Source: Dichetophora obliterata (Eukaryota > Arthropoda > Insecta > Diptera > Sciomyzidae). From it: a stretch of DNA of 64,000 bases. The notes under the pieces were generated by a model. The model had not been told where the DNA came from, ran no database searches, and saw only the letters and a list, made by a program, of their open reading frames with translations. Of this stretch, positions 12,301 to 24,382 are shown piece after piece; positions within the stretch are counted from its first letter, which is position 1; the number at the start of each line of letters is the position of its first letter. Where the stretch lies: contig OY986436.1 in the NCBI GenBank assembly GCA_963920525.1, positions 12,413,467-12,477,466 on the forward strand. The letters run 5' to 3'. Position numbers and translations under genes: made by a program.

Positions 12301-15300
12301 GCTTTTATGTGACAATTATTTTTTATAGTTGTTTTTTCGATCGGAAATAAAAACCAATCTTTGATCGTTATTTTTTGATCAGAAATAAAAATCAATCGTT
12401 GATCGATATTTTTTGTATCAAAAATAAAAATCAAATCAATTTTGAGGAGCAACTTTGAACAGTAAGAACAGACGCAACGTTGTCTATTTCTAACCATTTC
12501 TCAATCGCTAGATGTTCTATAATGTTATAGAATTGTCCAAACAGAATTCTTCCAAAGACAAAACACTTTGAAGCATTTTAAGATTAGGGTTTCAGCGTGT
12601 TGCGACATCAATTGATTGAGAATTAAATTGTTCGCTTATGTTCATCTCTTTTGATCTAAATTTCTGATCGAAAAAATAACGACCAACGATTAATTTTTAT
12701 TTTTGATCGAAAAAATAAGATCAATTATTGATTTTTATTTTTCATCGAAAATATATTGATCAATTATTGATTTTTATTTCTAATCAAAAAATTACGATTA
12801 ATGATTAATTTTTATTTTTGATCGAAAAAAAGAACCATAATAATAGTTGGTATTATTTCATTTATATTTATTATAAAAATCATAATTGGTTGGATCCCTG
12901 GAAAATAGCCGAAATATTTTCAATGGGTACTGGTAATTCAATCATGTGGCTTATCACCTTATTGCAATGAGCCATTCGATTTGAAAAACTTATTGTTAAA
13001 TATTGTTATTTTTATCGTTGTTATAAATAATTTTCTTCAAGTTACTGACGTTTAAGATGCTGCCGACCTTACAAAGAAAACACACGATTTTCTGGAGCAA
13101 TCTTTTTAAGTTTGGGAACACATAATAGTCGCTGGAGGCCAAATCTGGAGAATATGGGGCATAAGGAAGCTTATCTCGTGCTATTTGGCCATGGTTTCTA
13201 ACGATTTGTGAGCTGAAGAATTGTCTTGCAAAAATATGATTTTTTTTCTTCCATAAATGGGCCGTTTGTTTGCGATTTTGTTCTTCAATCGCTCCAAAAA
13301 ATTGCAGTAATAGCCGCTATTAGTTGTTTTTATTTTTTTCTTATAAAGTTGAAGAAGAAAATACCACTTGAATACCAAAAAAAAATAGGCGCCAACACCT
13401 TTCCGGCCATTTGTTGAGTCTTCGCTCCCTTCGGTGCACTTCCACTGGGACCTACCCACTTTTTTGCTGATTCCTTAGATTTTGGTGTATAGTGGTGGAC
13501 CCATGTTTCATCCATTGTCACTATTTTCCGCAAAAAATCATTCGGATTTTGTTTAAACATGTCCAAACATTGTTGGGAAGTGCGATCACGTTCATGTTTT
13601 TGATTGATTGGTAACGAACGCGGCACCCATCTTACAGTCGTGTAAAATTTAAACCGTCTACTGATATGCGTTCGGCTGTAGATATGGGTTTGTTCAGAAA
13701 TGTATCACTTTTTTAATGTGAATGATGAGCGACGCTTGATAGAAAAATTACATTTTAGAATATTTGACGTTTGCGGTGCCTTTTTCAAACATTTTGCCTG
13801 TGCTGCAAAAGCAGTTTCACTTTCGGATTGTCTAATACGTAATCGTGGATTTTTTTCAATGCATTCTGTAGTGGTCACTGCTTTCGGTGCTCCCCAGGCA
13901 GGCGTGTTCATATTTTTTGCTGATTCTAACTCTTTTGAACTCTGCAATCTAATATTTTACGGTTGAATACCTTCGTGGAGCAGATTCTCCATTATTGATC
14001 GAGTTTTTCTTTTGTTTCTTTCTTTTGTTACGCAAAAAATAATGCTTAATGAAGGGACGAAATTCTTATTTATCCATTTTTATAACAATACCAAAACTTG
14101 TTTAATTTAGAATATTGTAACGTCATAATTCATTGACAGATCGATCTGCTATTTATGGTGTGTTCATGGTAAGGTTGGCACCAGTCAAAAATGTGTTGCA
14201 TTTGAAGAGTGGTGGTGCCTTCACTTGGAGACCGGCAGTATCTTGAACGCCCTAGTATTTAAGTAATGAACATAATTAAGCATTTACAATAAAATTGTCA
14301 TAGAGAAGTTATACAAAAATTATATTTTGTGAGTTTTATTACTTAAGTGAAGACATAAAAATCTACAGACATAAATCTAAACATTAGATCCAAAACTATA
14401 GACCAATTTGCAAACTCGCCACTATAACTAAATTATAAACGAAAAACTTATTTTTATCAAAAACATTATATCCCCTTTCCAACATGGTTTTTTGAGTGGT
14501 AAATCTACAGTCACAAACCTTTTTCTTTTCTCAAACTTAACTATTTGTAATATGGAAAAAAATTTGCAGACAGAGGTAATTTTCACCGTCTTTGCGAAAG
14601 CCTTTAGACAAGGGCAAACCTAATAATCTGGTATCAAAACTCTCCTCAATTGGTTTCCATTCCAAATTGCTCAGTTGGATCAAATCCTACTTAGAAAATC
14701 AACTACAACTTGTTAAAATCAACGTTACAACATCCAGCCCGATCAAGGTCACTTTGGGGGTCCCACAGGGAAGCCACTTGGACCTTTATTGTTTTTACTA
14801 TTTATAAGTGACCTCCATATTTAAGTGAAACATTCTAAATATCCTTCTTTTCGCAGACGATCTGAAACTGTTTTGTGCAATCAGATCGCAGAATGAATGC
14901 CAACTTCTTTAAGACGATTTAACGGTGACTCAATCACCGGTTTGCACCTGGTGCAAACAAAATTGCTTGCCACTTAACATATTTAAATGTCAATATCTCA
15001 CTTTCAAAAGATCTACGACTTCAATAGTTGGAAACTACAAAATCAACTCCATAGATCTTGATGGAATTTAAAAAAAAAAGATGTAGAAACATTCTAGATC
15101 CCCAACTCCATTTTAGAGAACATATTGATTCTATTGTCAACAAGGCTAATTCGATGCTTGGGTTTTTAATAAGAAACAGCAAAGAATTTAAAGGTCCTTA
15201 TACGCTAAAATCGCTCTATATTTTGCTCGTTAGGCCTCACCTTGAATACTGCTCCGTGATATGGAACCCTTCATCATTCTTACACTCAGAAAGAATTGAA

Positions 15301-18300
15301 AGAGTGCAAAGAAAATGTACAAGGTATATGGTAGACCAACTTAATTGGAATCTACCTCAGTCGCCCCCATATAAAACTAGATGCGTTCTGATTGACTTGA
15401 TTAGTCTACAATGCAGAAGAATTGCATCTTCAATCATATTTGTTAGAGATCGATCTTGTCCACAACAAAATAAAATGTTCGGAACTACTAGAGATGCTTG
15501 ACTTCCATATACCAGCAAAATCGTAGTCAGTACCTCCGTAGTCAGTTCCATTTCCATGAAACGTACCATTGATGATTCCTATTGCGAGGAAGAGAGAACA
15601 AAATTGTTTCATATATTAAAAAAGGCCTTTTTTGAAAAAATTAGACAGTGGTGAATACAAAATATCACATCATAAGTAGTCAGAAAACAGCGTTTAAAAA
15701 CTTCTAATATTTTTCATTGCCTTTGCTTCGAAGATTTGAAATCAGCTACCCCTTAATACTGCCAGTACATACACAAAGAGTATAAAACAAAAAAACACAT
15801 TTTTTGGGTCCACCCTAGCGTCAAAAACTTTTTTAAATTCTTACATCAGATTCTGCCAGCACATACACAGTATAAACAAAAAAAAACACATTTTTAGGGT
15901 CCACCCTAGTGTCCCATCGAAAAGCGATTTGCGATCGAAAAGCAAAAAAAAATTGGCACGAAAGCGACCAAACAAATGTTATAAAGTATCAGCACAAAGC
16001 ATAAAAGCAAAACAGTCTGTTACGATTGTTGAAAAACTGATGCTATTTCGTTGCTGCAGCTTCGACATTCGATTTTGTTCACAGTTTCAGTCAATCAAAA
16101 CGAAAACTGCCGAAGCAATCGACTGCTTAAATGCTTAGCAGGCTATCAGATATTTTTTTTTGCTTTTGCTTTGACTTCGACTGTTTTATTTTTAGAAGCA
16201 TAAGTTTAGCAGTAAAAATTTTTGAAATTATGGAAACAGTGAGTGCTTTAAAAAGTAATCATTTTATGAATTTTGCTACTTTGACTGCAGAAACTTAATC
16301 ACTGTCAGAAAATAACAAAACATAAAAATAAGAGCCCATTTAACATTAATCGTGAGCACCCTTAAAAGTTTTTATCAATTCAAGGCAAAGCCACTTAAAA
16401 GTTTCACTTGAATTTAATAAGAAATTTAAACATCGAAGAACAGTGCGACAGAAAGCTTACACAACTGATTTCTCTCAGTGAAGAAGCTTCCCTCCAGTAA
16501 AAATTGGAAGACTTCTATCTAAAAGTAATAAAGAAGCATTCCCCATCGTATCTTTTGGATGCTTAAGGGTAGTTTTGTATTTATGTTGTTTCCAAACTGC
16601 TTCCCTCTTGTAAAAGTTGGAAGACTTACATATGGAAGTGATGAATGTTTATTCAAACATTCCCCATCATATCTTTTGGAATTATATTAGTAGTTTTGAA
16701 TTTATGTTGTTTCCAAACCGCTTCTTTAAGAATGCATGAGGAAACTTTTACTTATTGTCAATGTCCGAAAATATCAATGATAGGATTCTTATTACAGAAC
16801 TAATTTTTTCATTAAAAAAAAAATATGTTTTACTGTGCGGCCTCGATAGTCAAGTGGTAGCGCGATTTGAATCCTGGCCGGGTATTTTCATTGACGGGTA
16901 TTTCAAGGGAGAGGAGTGTTTCCACATTAATTTTCCGAACAGGGGGAGGACTGCTTCCAATTCACTTTTTAAGACAATGTTTCCACTGGACTTTTTAACA
17001 CAGCGGAGAGGAATGTTGCCCTCTTTTGTAAAAAAAGCAATGGAGTGTGCAACAAAGGGGAATGATTCATACATCCCATAGAATGTTTCCGGGGTTACAT
17101 CCGGGAATGCTCACATTTCCTGCAGGATTAAGGCTCTCTAACACAGATGCAAAAATATCTATGATGTAGAATGAGCACCACTGTACTAGAGAAGTAAATA
17201 AAGTCTTTTTAGAATAAGATATTCGTTAAGTATTCTAATAAGCTGAATCTATTTTTTTATTGTTCAATCAATATAATTTCAAAAGCCTCTCAGGCCAATA
17301 TATTTGTGATATATTGTATAGCTTTTAGGCCGTTTTCAGCCGTTTAGGAGTTCAGTGACAAAGCCATGTACAGAAGAATTTTATATATGAAGATAGTCTG
17401 TAAGAATTGAAGCTCTGTTTGACAAAATAAAGAATAATAATAAACATCCTCACAGTTTTTGGACATTATGACTACCTCGGTAGGAAGCTCCAAAAAAATT
17501 TGTCCCACAAAAAAAAGGAAGAGATTTCGTGAATGACAGTCATGTGTGTTACGATGGATCCATGTTTCTTACGTCACAAATAGCAATAAAAAATCCCTTT
17601 TTGTTTTGATTGAGTTTGTTTTGTTAAATTGAGACCGCGTTGACAAAATGTTGTCATTTTGAAAGTAATCTTTTTAAAATTGATACTCTATGAATTTTTG
17701 GTTCGTGGCCTTATCTATGTCTGGCCAAAGACTGATCACTCCCATGTAGTATAATTATAATTTTTCACCCCAACATTAATTTTTGACGATTGTTTATTTT
17801 GCTTAACCCGTTTATGTAGCCGTTTATGTAGTTTTTAATTTTTTCTCTTTAAATTCTAAGAATGTCGAATTTTCAAAAGTTTCGATAACAAATCTTCAAA
17901 AAATAATGAAAGCTACGTTTCCAGAAAAAAATAAAAAAAGTCGTTTAGACATTTAAAAAACTTTCAGTAGCAATATTTGGTTCAATAAATTCTTGCGTCA
18001 GGCAAACTCTAAGTACCATGAGGTTAACCCAAATCACCCTGAGTAAATTTTTTTTTTAAATTTTCAGAATGACCTGTTAACACAAATTTAAAATGGTTTA
18101 AACTTAAATAAGCACATTTTAAGTGTTTGTGTTTGCGTTGCCATATGGCAACGACAGGGTGTTTCGGGTTAAAATGATGTTTTCTGGAATTTTTAAGAAA
18201 CTTAAAAATTTTCCTAATATTTTAATTCGAATATCTTATAGTTAACCCAGAAATAGGTAATATATGAACATTTAAGTTCCTAGCTCAACTGGGACTGGTA

Positions 18301-19893
18301 GCGGCTTAAAATGGGTTAACTTGCAATCACATATCTAATTTGTCATAGAAAAAAGATTTGATGAACTTGTTTTTTGGCGACTATTCATTTTGCGCTTAAC
18401 TTCCAATCAACAATAATATATTTATATGTAGGATGACATAAGGTCCACGGACATTATGTCCGTTTAAAGCGTATTTAATGTAAGTGGACGTTGTCATCCC
18501 ATCATATTAATAATTTAGTTAAATTACTGTCGACAAAGCACAATATTTAGAGAAATAACGAGTAAAGAATTATTCATTTATTTAGGCACGCTTTTATGGC
18601 TGTGTTGCCTACAATATAGTATAGATTCAATCTTGTTACTAAGCAAATCAGGTCATCTTTTCCCGATTGCTTTGATTGTTTCTGAAGGCAGATCCACTGA
18701 CCAGCTTCAGCAAGTTTTGCCAGTTTTCTTTATATGAAGTTTTAGTGTCTTATGTCTCTCCACACTCAATGAGAGATTAACCAAAACTTGCTCCACCCTT
18801 TTTGACTTGATTAAAATTTAAATTTTTGTCGAAATCTTGCTGAAGATCATCAGTGAATCCCGCTTAAACTACCATAGTTTAAATGGTTGGAAAGAACATG
18901 TCAAAGATCTCTGCGCGGTCATCGCTCCGATTGAGCTACAACTAACATTATACAGTTGTACTCAGATTGAATTCAGTAATTTTTCTGTTTCTTATATCTT
19001 CTTATTAATGTTCTTATATCTTCTTTTATTTAGGCTTTTTTCATAGGTTTTTAGGCAATTACTCATAACGTATAGAGATAAAAATTTTGGGCAGTTGTAT
19101 TAATTTTTGATCAATTTATAATAATAAGCTAGTGCACGTACTCTTTCGGTGAATGGTTTTTGCAGTTTTGTTAATTTTCTCTTGAGATTATTTGCGCTGC
19201 CCTCGTTGGCGAGGATGATGGATACTATCCACGGCGAGTGATTTTTGTCAAATTATGAAGTCACAAAAACAAATTAAAAATTTCGTTTAACTCTTAAAAG
19301 ACGCAAGTATCTGAGTTACTTAAAGTGACGCACTAGTGCGAATTCGCACCAACAATTTTTGATTGCTGATAACTCAGAAACAACAAAAGAAAAACTAACG
19401 TTTGTAGGGTATAAACTAGAAAACTTAACGAGGAGCGATTTGGTGGATTAACATATTTTTTTAAATAGTTTTCCCTCTAAAAGTTCGCTATAAGAATAAG
19501 AAATTTCAAGATAAATCAAAGAGTCCCATAGAAAATAATTTGCTACTTCTCTTGTTAAACTAGCATCATGAACTAAAATCATTAAAATTCATTTCAGCTC
19601 AACGTAGGCCTCAACTTCTAAATTATACTCATTAAGTACAATATTAATAACTTTTTAAAATTTGAATTCAAATTAGTGGGCTTGGATAAAAGTTCATAAA
19701 CCGGCACTGAGTTTTCTACATTAACAAGTTACAGCAAATAAAAAATTAAATGAAATCCCATTAAAAAGAAGAAACAAAATATATTAATTGCTATATTTTT
19801 GGAAATAATTGCCATTTAATCAATTACACTCCATATACATATAACAATCGCCCTGACCCAGCGCTCACCTTGCAACTTTCTCGTCGCAGCCAT
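9369..19893 (-). CDS. Not3: CCR4-NOT complex subunit 3 (partial, 5' part)
   Basis: CNOT3/Not3 is a scaffold of the CCR4-NOT deadenylase complex, acting in mRNA decay and translational repression mainly in the cytoplasm. Six coding exons splice cleanly (minus strand): 19,869-19,893, 11,690-11,787, 11,476-11,610, 11,054-11,389, 10,868-10,991 and 9,369-9,646, together 332 residues. The protein starts [18 protein letters not shown], the diagnostic Not3 N-terminus. It continues with [40 protein letters not shown] and a coiled-coil segment, then [20 protein letters not shown]. Exon 6 encodes a Ser/Gln/Pro-rich linker. Its donor (AAAG then GTAAAT) shows the gene goes on leftwards; the NOT-box C-terminus is not in the window. 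Intron 1 is about 8 kb and loaded with transposons. The assignment is firm; only the 3' part is missing. Confidence 0.95.
9996..10033. repeat. AC and GA microsatellite
   Basis: A short ACACACAC run followed by about nine GA dinucleotides, within the Not3 intron between exons 5 and 6. No function is inferred. Confidence 0.85.
12335..12832. mobile_element. Foldback element with 39-bp tandem repeats in its arms
   Basis: The left array (12,335-12,445) has GATCGGAAA/GATCAGAAA-type units 38-39 bp apart, at 12,339, 12,377 and about 12,416. The right array (12,650-12,832) has the same unit in inverted orientation, at 12,666, 12,705, 12,743, 12,782 and 12,820. The two are separated by about 200 bp. 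An inverted pair of short tandem arrays is the architecture of Foldback (FB) elements. There is no ORF. Confidence 0.65.
13070..13645 (-). pseudogene. mariner transposase remnant
   Basis: The C-terminal two thirds of a mariner-family DD34D transposase, out of frame in places. Readable segments in order are [16 protein letters not shown] (13,632-13,590), [20 protein letters not shown] (first catalytic Asp, in TMDETW), [31 protein letters not shown] (second Asp) and [20 protein letters not shown] (third Asp). The N-terminal DNA-binding part upstream is not convincingly recognisable and no terminal repeats were found. An insertion or frameshift near 13,330-13,380 separates the first and second blocks. 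It is a dead copy inside a Not3 intron. Confidence 0.85.
13700..13966 (-). other. Possible decayed transposase N-terminal segment
   Basis: A minus-strand open stretch contains [19 protein letters not shown], which faintly resembles the helix-turn-helix region of Tc1/mariner-type transposases. It lies directly upstream of the mariner remnant. Composition and length allow no firm call. Confidence 0.25.
14395..15770 (+). mobile_element. Truncated LINE, reverse-transcriptase fragment
   Basis: A broken reverse transcriptase of the same group as the 2.6-6.8 kb LINE. Readable pieces in order are [13 protein letters not shown] (about 14,405), [15 protein letters not shown] (14,478), VFAKAF (motif A, decayed), [10 protein letters not shown] (14,758), FADDLKLFC (catalytic box, near 14,853) and a long C-terminal block (15,058-15,501) with [17 protein letters not shown]. 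Multiple stops and shifts; the endonuclease and ORF1 are missing. It lies in a Not3 intron on the opposite strand to the gene. Confidence 0.85.
15770..15920. repeat. Two copies of a GGGTCCACCCTAG repeat unit
   Basis: Two units about 88 bp apart, each with a CAGYACATACACA segment followed by AGGGTCCACCCTAG or TGGGTCCACCCTAG. The same phrase is the core of the large palindromic array at 61,615-62,880, so this is an isolated scrap of that family. Confidence 0.6.
16495..16735. repeat. Tandem duplication, about 118-bp unit
   Basis: AATTGGAAGACTT ... CATTCCCCATC ... TATGTTGTTTCCAAAC occurs twice in direct order, with about 60-70% overall likeness by eye. Non-coding; likely part of a transposable element. 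Confidence 0.5.
16837..16882 (+). repeat. tRNA-derived SINE head
   Basis: GCGGCCTCGATAGTCAAGTG then GTAGCGC looks like a tRNA 5' end with an A box (TAGTCAAGTGG). It is followed directly by a B-box-like GATTTGAATCCTGGCCGGG. The anticodon arm is missing, so this is an internally deleted tRNA-like promoter. The SINE body downstream (to about 17,210) cannot be bounded. Confidence 0.5.
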
Positions 19894-21070
19894 GGCTATG
19901 TGAATTGTATTTGCAAATGCTCAGACATAGTCTAGAAAAACCATACAAATGTCCAACTTATAGCGGAGCTCAACCAACGTCGACCGGACTTGGGAGCTGG
20001 AGCTACAGCAGCTGGTTGCTTGGCTGGAACAAGTAACGTGCCGCCGTAATTAGAATGCTTGAAATAGTGTAAATGTGACGACCAGGAATCGGTCAATTAT
20101 TTAGCAGTAGTAGCAGCAGCAGCAGTTACAGCACAGCGACGGCGTCATAAACCAAGATGGGGCTATTTTATGTTGAGGAGGAGTATGGAGTGTGTGGGGA
20201 AGTTTCCAATATAAGGGATTTCTTGTTAAGCACTCTGCTAACTATACACTTTAGTTGTTTGTTCGTTTAGTTCACTGCGGAGCACCCGAATCTTGGAATT
20301 GTTTTTTGATTGCTTGTTTCTCGCGGCGGATTCGCAACGAAGCAGCGCAATTGTAGACGCAGCGTATAAGTAAACTTTTTCCTCCGTTCGTACTTTTCTA
20401 CGTTTGCTTGGCTTCTACACCTCTTTCTGTTGCAATTTTCCGCACGTTTTTGCACAGAACTTATTTGTGTTTTTCGGTTATTGCAATTCGTTTGGCGTTT
20501 TTGTGCGCTCGAAAAATAGTTGAATTGATTAATTAAAGGAAAGCTTTAAATTCTTTCGGTAGAAAAATTTTTGACGCGATTTTTTTCGCTGGGCTGTCAA
20601 TTGTTTCGATTTTTCTTCTTGTGGTGCTTTTTGTTCTCATACATTCCAAGATGGCGACGGTTACGAATACGTACGAACAGCAGTTTCTTCTTCGTATTCG
20701 TGTTTTTCGCTGTTTTTTATTTTTTTTGTTCAATTCGTGCTTCTCAATTTTTACATTGCCCGACACACACACGGGCATTCAATGACAGCTTCGAGCGTAT
20801 ACGTACAACGCAATGTTGCAAGAATGTGTGTATGTAATTGATTTTTGCCCAGCGTTGTTGTTGTTTTGCATAAATGCAGTAGTATGTGCGTGTGTTTTAT
20901 GCGTTGAATTGCCGCAGTGTGTGTGGGGATGTTTTTGTTCAGAGCTGTCAAAAATGAGCAATTAGAAATTTGCCCAAATTTGATGGGATACGTTCGTTGT
21001 TAAAGTTTCGGAAAGTGTTTAATAGATTTTGTGATATTGGTTCTGTTCACACATGTCAAATGCGACATCA
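19894..21070. promoter_or_regulatory. Not3 upstream region (5' UTR/promoter expected)
   Basis: DNA just upstream of the Not3 start codon, more GC-rich than its surroundings, with CAG/CTG-rich tracts near 20,105-20,130 and GT/CA-rich stretches near 20,765-20,930. A 5' UTR exon and transcription start are expected here from gene position, but I cannot pinpoint them. Confidence 0.35.
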
Positions 21071-21071
21071 G

Positions 21072-21494
21072 AGACCCTGTTCTCATTCGCCTTAAAAAAG
21101 CAGAGTAATGGCGTTATTTTGACACTATGCATCTGTCAGGTGTTCTTACTACCGACTTTTTTAAGACCGCCTTATTTTGAATTCCGAGAATAGTCAATTA
21201 AATGTGCTGTTAAATTTCGAAAAATTCATTACTTTGTTAGTCTTAAATTAAACAGCAACGCAAAAAATTAGAATGAGTAAAAGTGAAGACCCAACCAATG
21301 CAAAACAAAATTTATTTGCGCTAAAAATGAAACTTCATTGAAAAGTAACAGACGTCAAAATGAATCGCAAAATTTTTAAAACTTTTGAAAATGCTACCTT
21401 ACGTAACTTGTCACCTTCCCAATTCCCACCTTACCTGCATACGTCAAAATTAATCCGATGCTCCGCCTAATGTAAGGCGCGTGAGAACAGGCTC
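21072..21494. mobile_element. MITE with about 22-bp terminal inverted repeats
   Basis: The left end GACCCTGTTCTCATTCGCCT and right end AGGCGCGTGAGAACAGGCTC are imperfect inverted repeats around a 380-bp non-coding core. No clear target duplication. Confidence 0.55.
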
Positions 21495-22302
21495 AAATGA
21501 GTAATTAAATAATTTGATCTACTAAGATAATTTAAAGATTCTAACTGCAAGTTTATGTAAAACGAAACGGAGGCTGAACTTGGTGCAAGACACGGTAAAC
21601 AATACATTTTTCCAGGCATATTTTACCTTTAGCTAAAATTAATTTTTCACTTCATAGTATGAAGTATAAAAGAAGTTATATCTCAAAAAGTTATGCATGG
21701 ATTTTAATGTTTGATACCTCGTTGAATAGGTGCTCGTATTACCTTTCTTCACACAGAGTCAATCACACAGTACATTAGACAGCATGTTTCGGAAATCTCT
21801 GCATTTCCTCTTTATTAGTCTTGAGTTATTCAGCTGTGACCAATCAACTGTTTTCTTAGTTTTATAGCCCGTAAAGAAGCAGCTTTTTGTAAAACGCAAC
21901 TCAACGGAACATAAAAGCAGCTTTTTTCCATACAAATAACACTAGATAAAATCAATTTAATGCAGCTTTTATTCTGCTTTTTTGTAATGTCACCCTAGTT
22001 TCGTCGATACTTCTGAAATTTGAAGTTAATTTTTTTTCATATGTCAATAACAAATATAAGCAACAAAGTCAATAAGGAAAGGATTGTAAGTATTTTTATA
22101 TATATGTAGTTATAATATAGCAATTTTAGTCATTTACATCTCTTTTATTCAAGAAAATATCAAAGGAAAAGCGATAAGCCTGGACCGCTGTAGCACAGAA
22201 ATGTCAAAATAAAAGCTAAAGCTGCATTATAGCCAGCATGTTCGAATATGCAAAAAGCAGCTTTTTTTATGAGCATGAACATGGTATAAAGGCCCTTAAA
22301 GA

Positions 22303-22697
22303 CGAGCAACTGGGTGATAAACTGGTTCACGTTTTTTCCTACAGACACAAATTTTAATTGATGGTAGTTGTTCAATTTCAGTTCAAAATTTGTTATTTAT
22401 ACAATGACCATAGCAGAACTTTAACAAAACCAAAGCAATGGCCACTAAAAAAAATTATTTTTAAAATGCACTTTTCCGTTTGGTTGCTATGTTTGCTAAA
22501 AACACGATAACTAGTTGATCAACTCGTTGAGCTTCAGCCGAAAGAATTAATATTTTTTGATTTACAGCAACTGATTGAAAAACTGGTTGAAAAACTGAAA
22601 ACAAAACACAAACCCACCAATACACTGCTTATTTTCATCAACCAGCAACCAGTTTATTAACCAGTTGTGCGATTACTTGCGATTACTTGCTCGACAA
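22303..22697. repeat. Possible MITE with ACTGGTT-rich ends
   Basis: GAGCAACTGGGTGATAAACT at the left is roughly mirrored by AGTTTATTAACCAGTTG with GCTCGAC at the right; further AACTGGTTGA copies occur inside. The ends are imperfect and the call is tentative. Confidence 0.35.
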
Positions 22698-23568
22698 GTT
22701 ACACAGCGAACCATAAAGCCGTTTCGAAGTGTCATGGACCCTATTTTGCCCCTGTAAGCATCTTTAAAGTTTAAAACACTTTTAAAACACTTTTTAACGA
22801 ATAATATAAAAATAAATAGCAAACAGTTGGCCAACTATTTAATCGGCTAATGCGCGCACTACTATAGCACGGCATACCCACTCGACAGTCTGCAGCAGGG
22901 TTGAATTTTTCAGTACAGTTTTACCTTTTCAGCACAATTTTATTAAAAAAAGTACGTAAGTACCACGAAGACATTTTTAGTGCAATTTCATTCCCTCAAC
23001 TTGTCTCATATTTACTTGATCTTTCGTTGCTTTTTTTAATTTCATAAAGTTTTCAGTGCCTTTTTTGTTGAATTTTTGACAATTTCACATTCTTTAGCAA
23101 ATGTTGTAAGAATATTTTCGATTCAAAATTTAATCAAACCAAGGTGCATAAATTGTCTGCTTGTTGATTCAGTTTCTTCTTTAATTGAAACAAAATATTT
23201 GTTAAAAGCCACTTGGCAATGTTTCTATAGCATAAAATTTAAAACTGCTATGCATTTTGAAAATATTTCTGTTGAAGAAGAGGACGTACATTTTCTTGAT
23301 TAAATTTTAATAACTTAGTGTACAGTACTATATTTATTTTACTGTGTTGAGTTGTTTGTCCATTTTTGTTAATGTTTTTTATTTCAAATAAATAATTAAA
23401 TATATTCAAAAGTTTCATTATTCATGGAGAAAGAAACAGTACAGTTTGATGCCAAAAAGTACAATTTTTATTTCGGTTTGGTACAATTTCGAAGAAGTTA
23501 TTTCCCATCACTGGTCTGGCAAATAGTTGGCAGACTTTTAAGGCTGGGGTCAAACTACGCGGCACCGC

Positions 23569-23794
23569 ACTGGGGCCGAATAACGCGGTTTTTCCGCAAT
23601 CGCGACACCACTCTCACGCTCTTTTTTCTCAAATGCGGCTGAAAAATAATGAATTTGGCATATATTTTAATTAAATACATTAAATAAATTTATTAAAAAA
23701 TATGCGAAATTCAGTATTTTTCAGCCGCATTTGCGAAAAAAGAGCGTGAGAGTGGTGTCGCGATTGGGGAAAAACCGCGTTATTCGGCCCCAGT
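23569..23794. mobile_element. Foldback MITE, 95-bp arms, 36-bp loop
   Basis: Left arm 23,569-23,663 and right arm 23,700-23,794 are a near-perfect inverted repeat beginning ACTGGGGCCGAATAACGCGG. The arms are strikingly GC-rich compared with the flanks. Nothing is encoded. Confidence 0.8.
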
Positions 23795-23966
23795 CTAAGT
23801 CAAGTGGAAATCTGCCATTCGATTTTTTAGTTGTGCTCGCTTCAATAGGTAGGTGTGCGGACTTCCATAGGCACCATGCCCACATGAAAACCAACTAAAC
23901 TATCGGCCGACTAAAAGTCTGTAATGTGAGGTGTCTATTATTATACTACCGACGCCATGGCAAAAT

Positions 23967-24160
23967 TAGACAAGGTAGTGTTAGGGCGGAGAGCCGGTGA
24001 CCGAAACTGTCAAAACGAAGTTGACATTTCATACAAAATCTGCAACCAATGAGAATGCAATATGAAAGCAAAAATTGACAAAAATACCAAAATGGCTGAG
24101 TTTGGTAGTTATGGTCACTAAGAAAGAGAATACCTTCAGCCCTAACACTACCTTGTCTAG
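23967..24160. mobile_element. MITE, 194 bp, 21-bp perfect terminal inverted repeats
   Basis: It starts TAGACAAGGTAGTGTTAGGG and ends CCCTAACACTACCTTGTCTA; the arms match perfectly over 21 bp. The core is non-coding. Target duplication not resolved. Confidence 0.8.
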
Positions 24161-24382
24161 TTCAACTATGACCGACGCAAGGTATTGATTGCCAAATGAG
24201 CTAAGGAAATGGAAGACACAGAGAGTATATTATACAAAAGTGTCAGTTCGAAGTTCACCCTATTTACGTTGCACAAGTGTCAGGAGGATAGAAGAATAAA
24301 ACAGAAAGAATTATGCTTTTGCCGCAGCAGTTGTTTCATTCGCACCTATAGAAAAGTATAGGCAGCGTAAAAACGAACGCTG

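Larger units (their letters stand above)
11788..19868 (-). other. Large first coding-region intron of Not3
   Basis: Its donor is at 19,868 (CAAG then GTGAGC) and its acceptor at 11,788 (CAACAG then GTGAAAT). It holds an inverted tandem array (12,335-12,832), a mariner remnant (13,070-13,645), a LINE fragment (about 14,395-15,770) and a tRNA-like SINE head (16,837). The remainder, including 17,200-19,800, is AT-rich DNA in which I see no gene. Confidence 0.85.

Noticed and set aside
16755..17081. 108-codon plus-strand open frame.
   Set aside because: It runs through the tRNA-like SINE head and has no recognisable domain.
20267..20961. Several 60-88-codon frames on both strands upstream of Not3.
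   Set aside because: Basic or low-complexity text from GT/CA- and TTC-rich DNA; no family match and no splice support. The region is better explained as Not3 5' flank.
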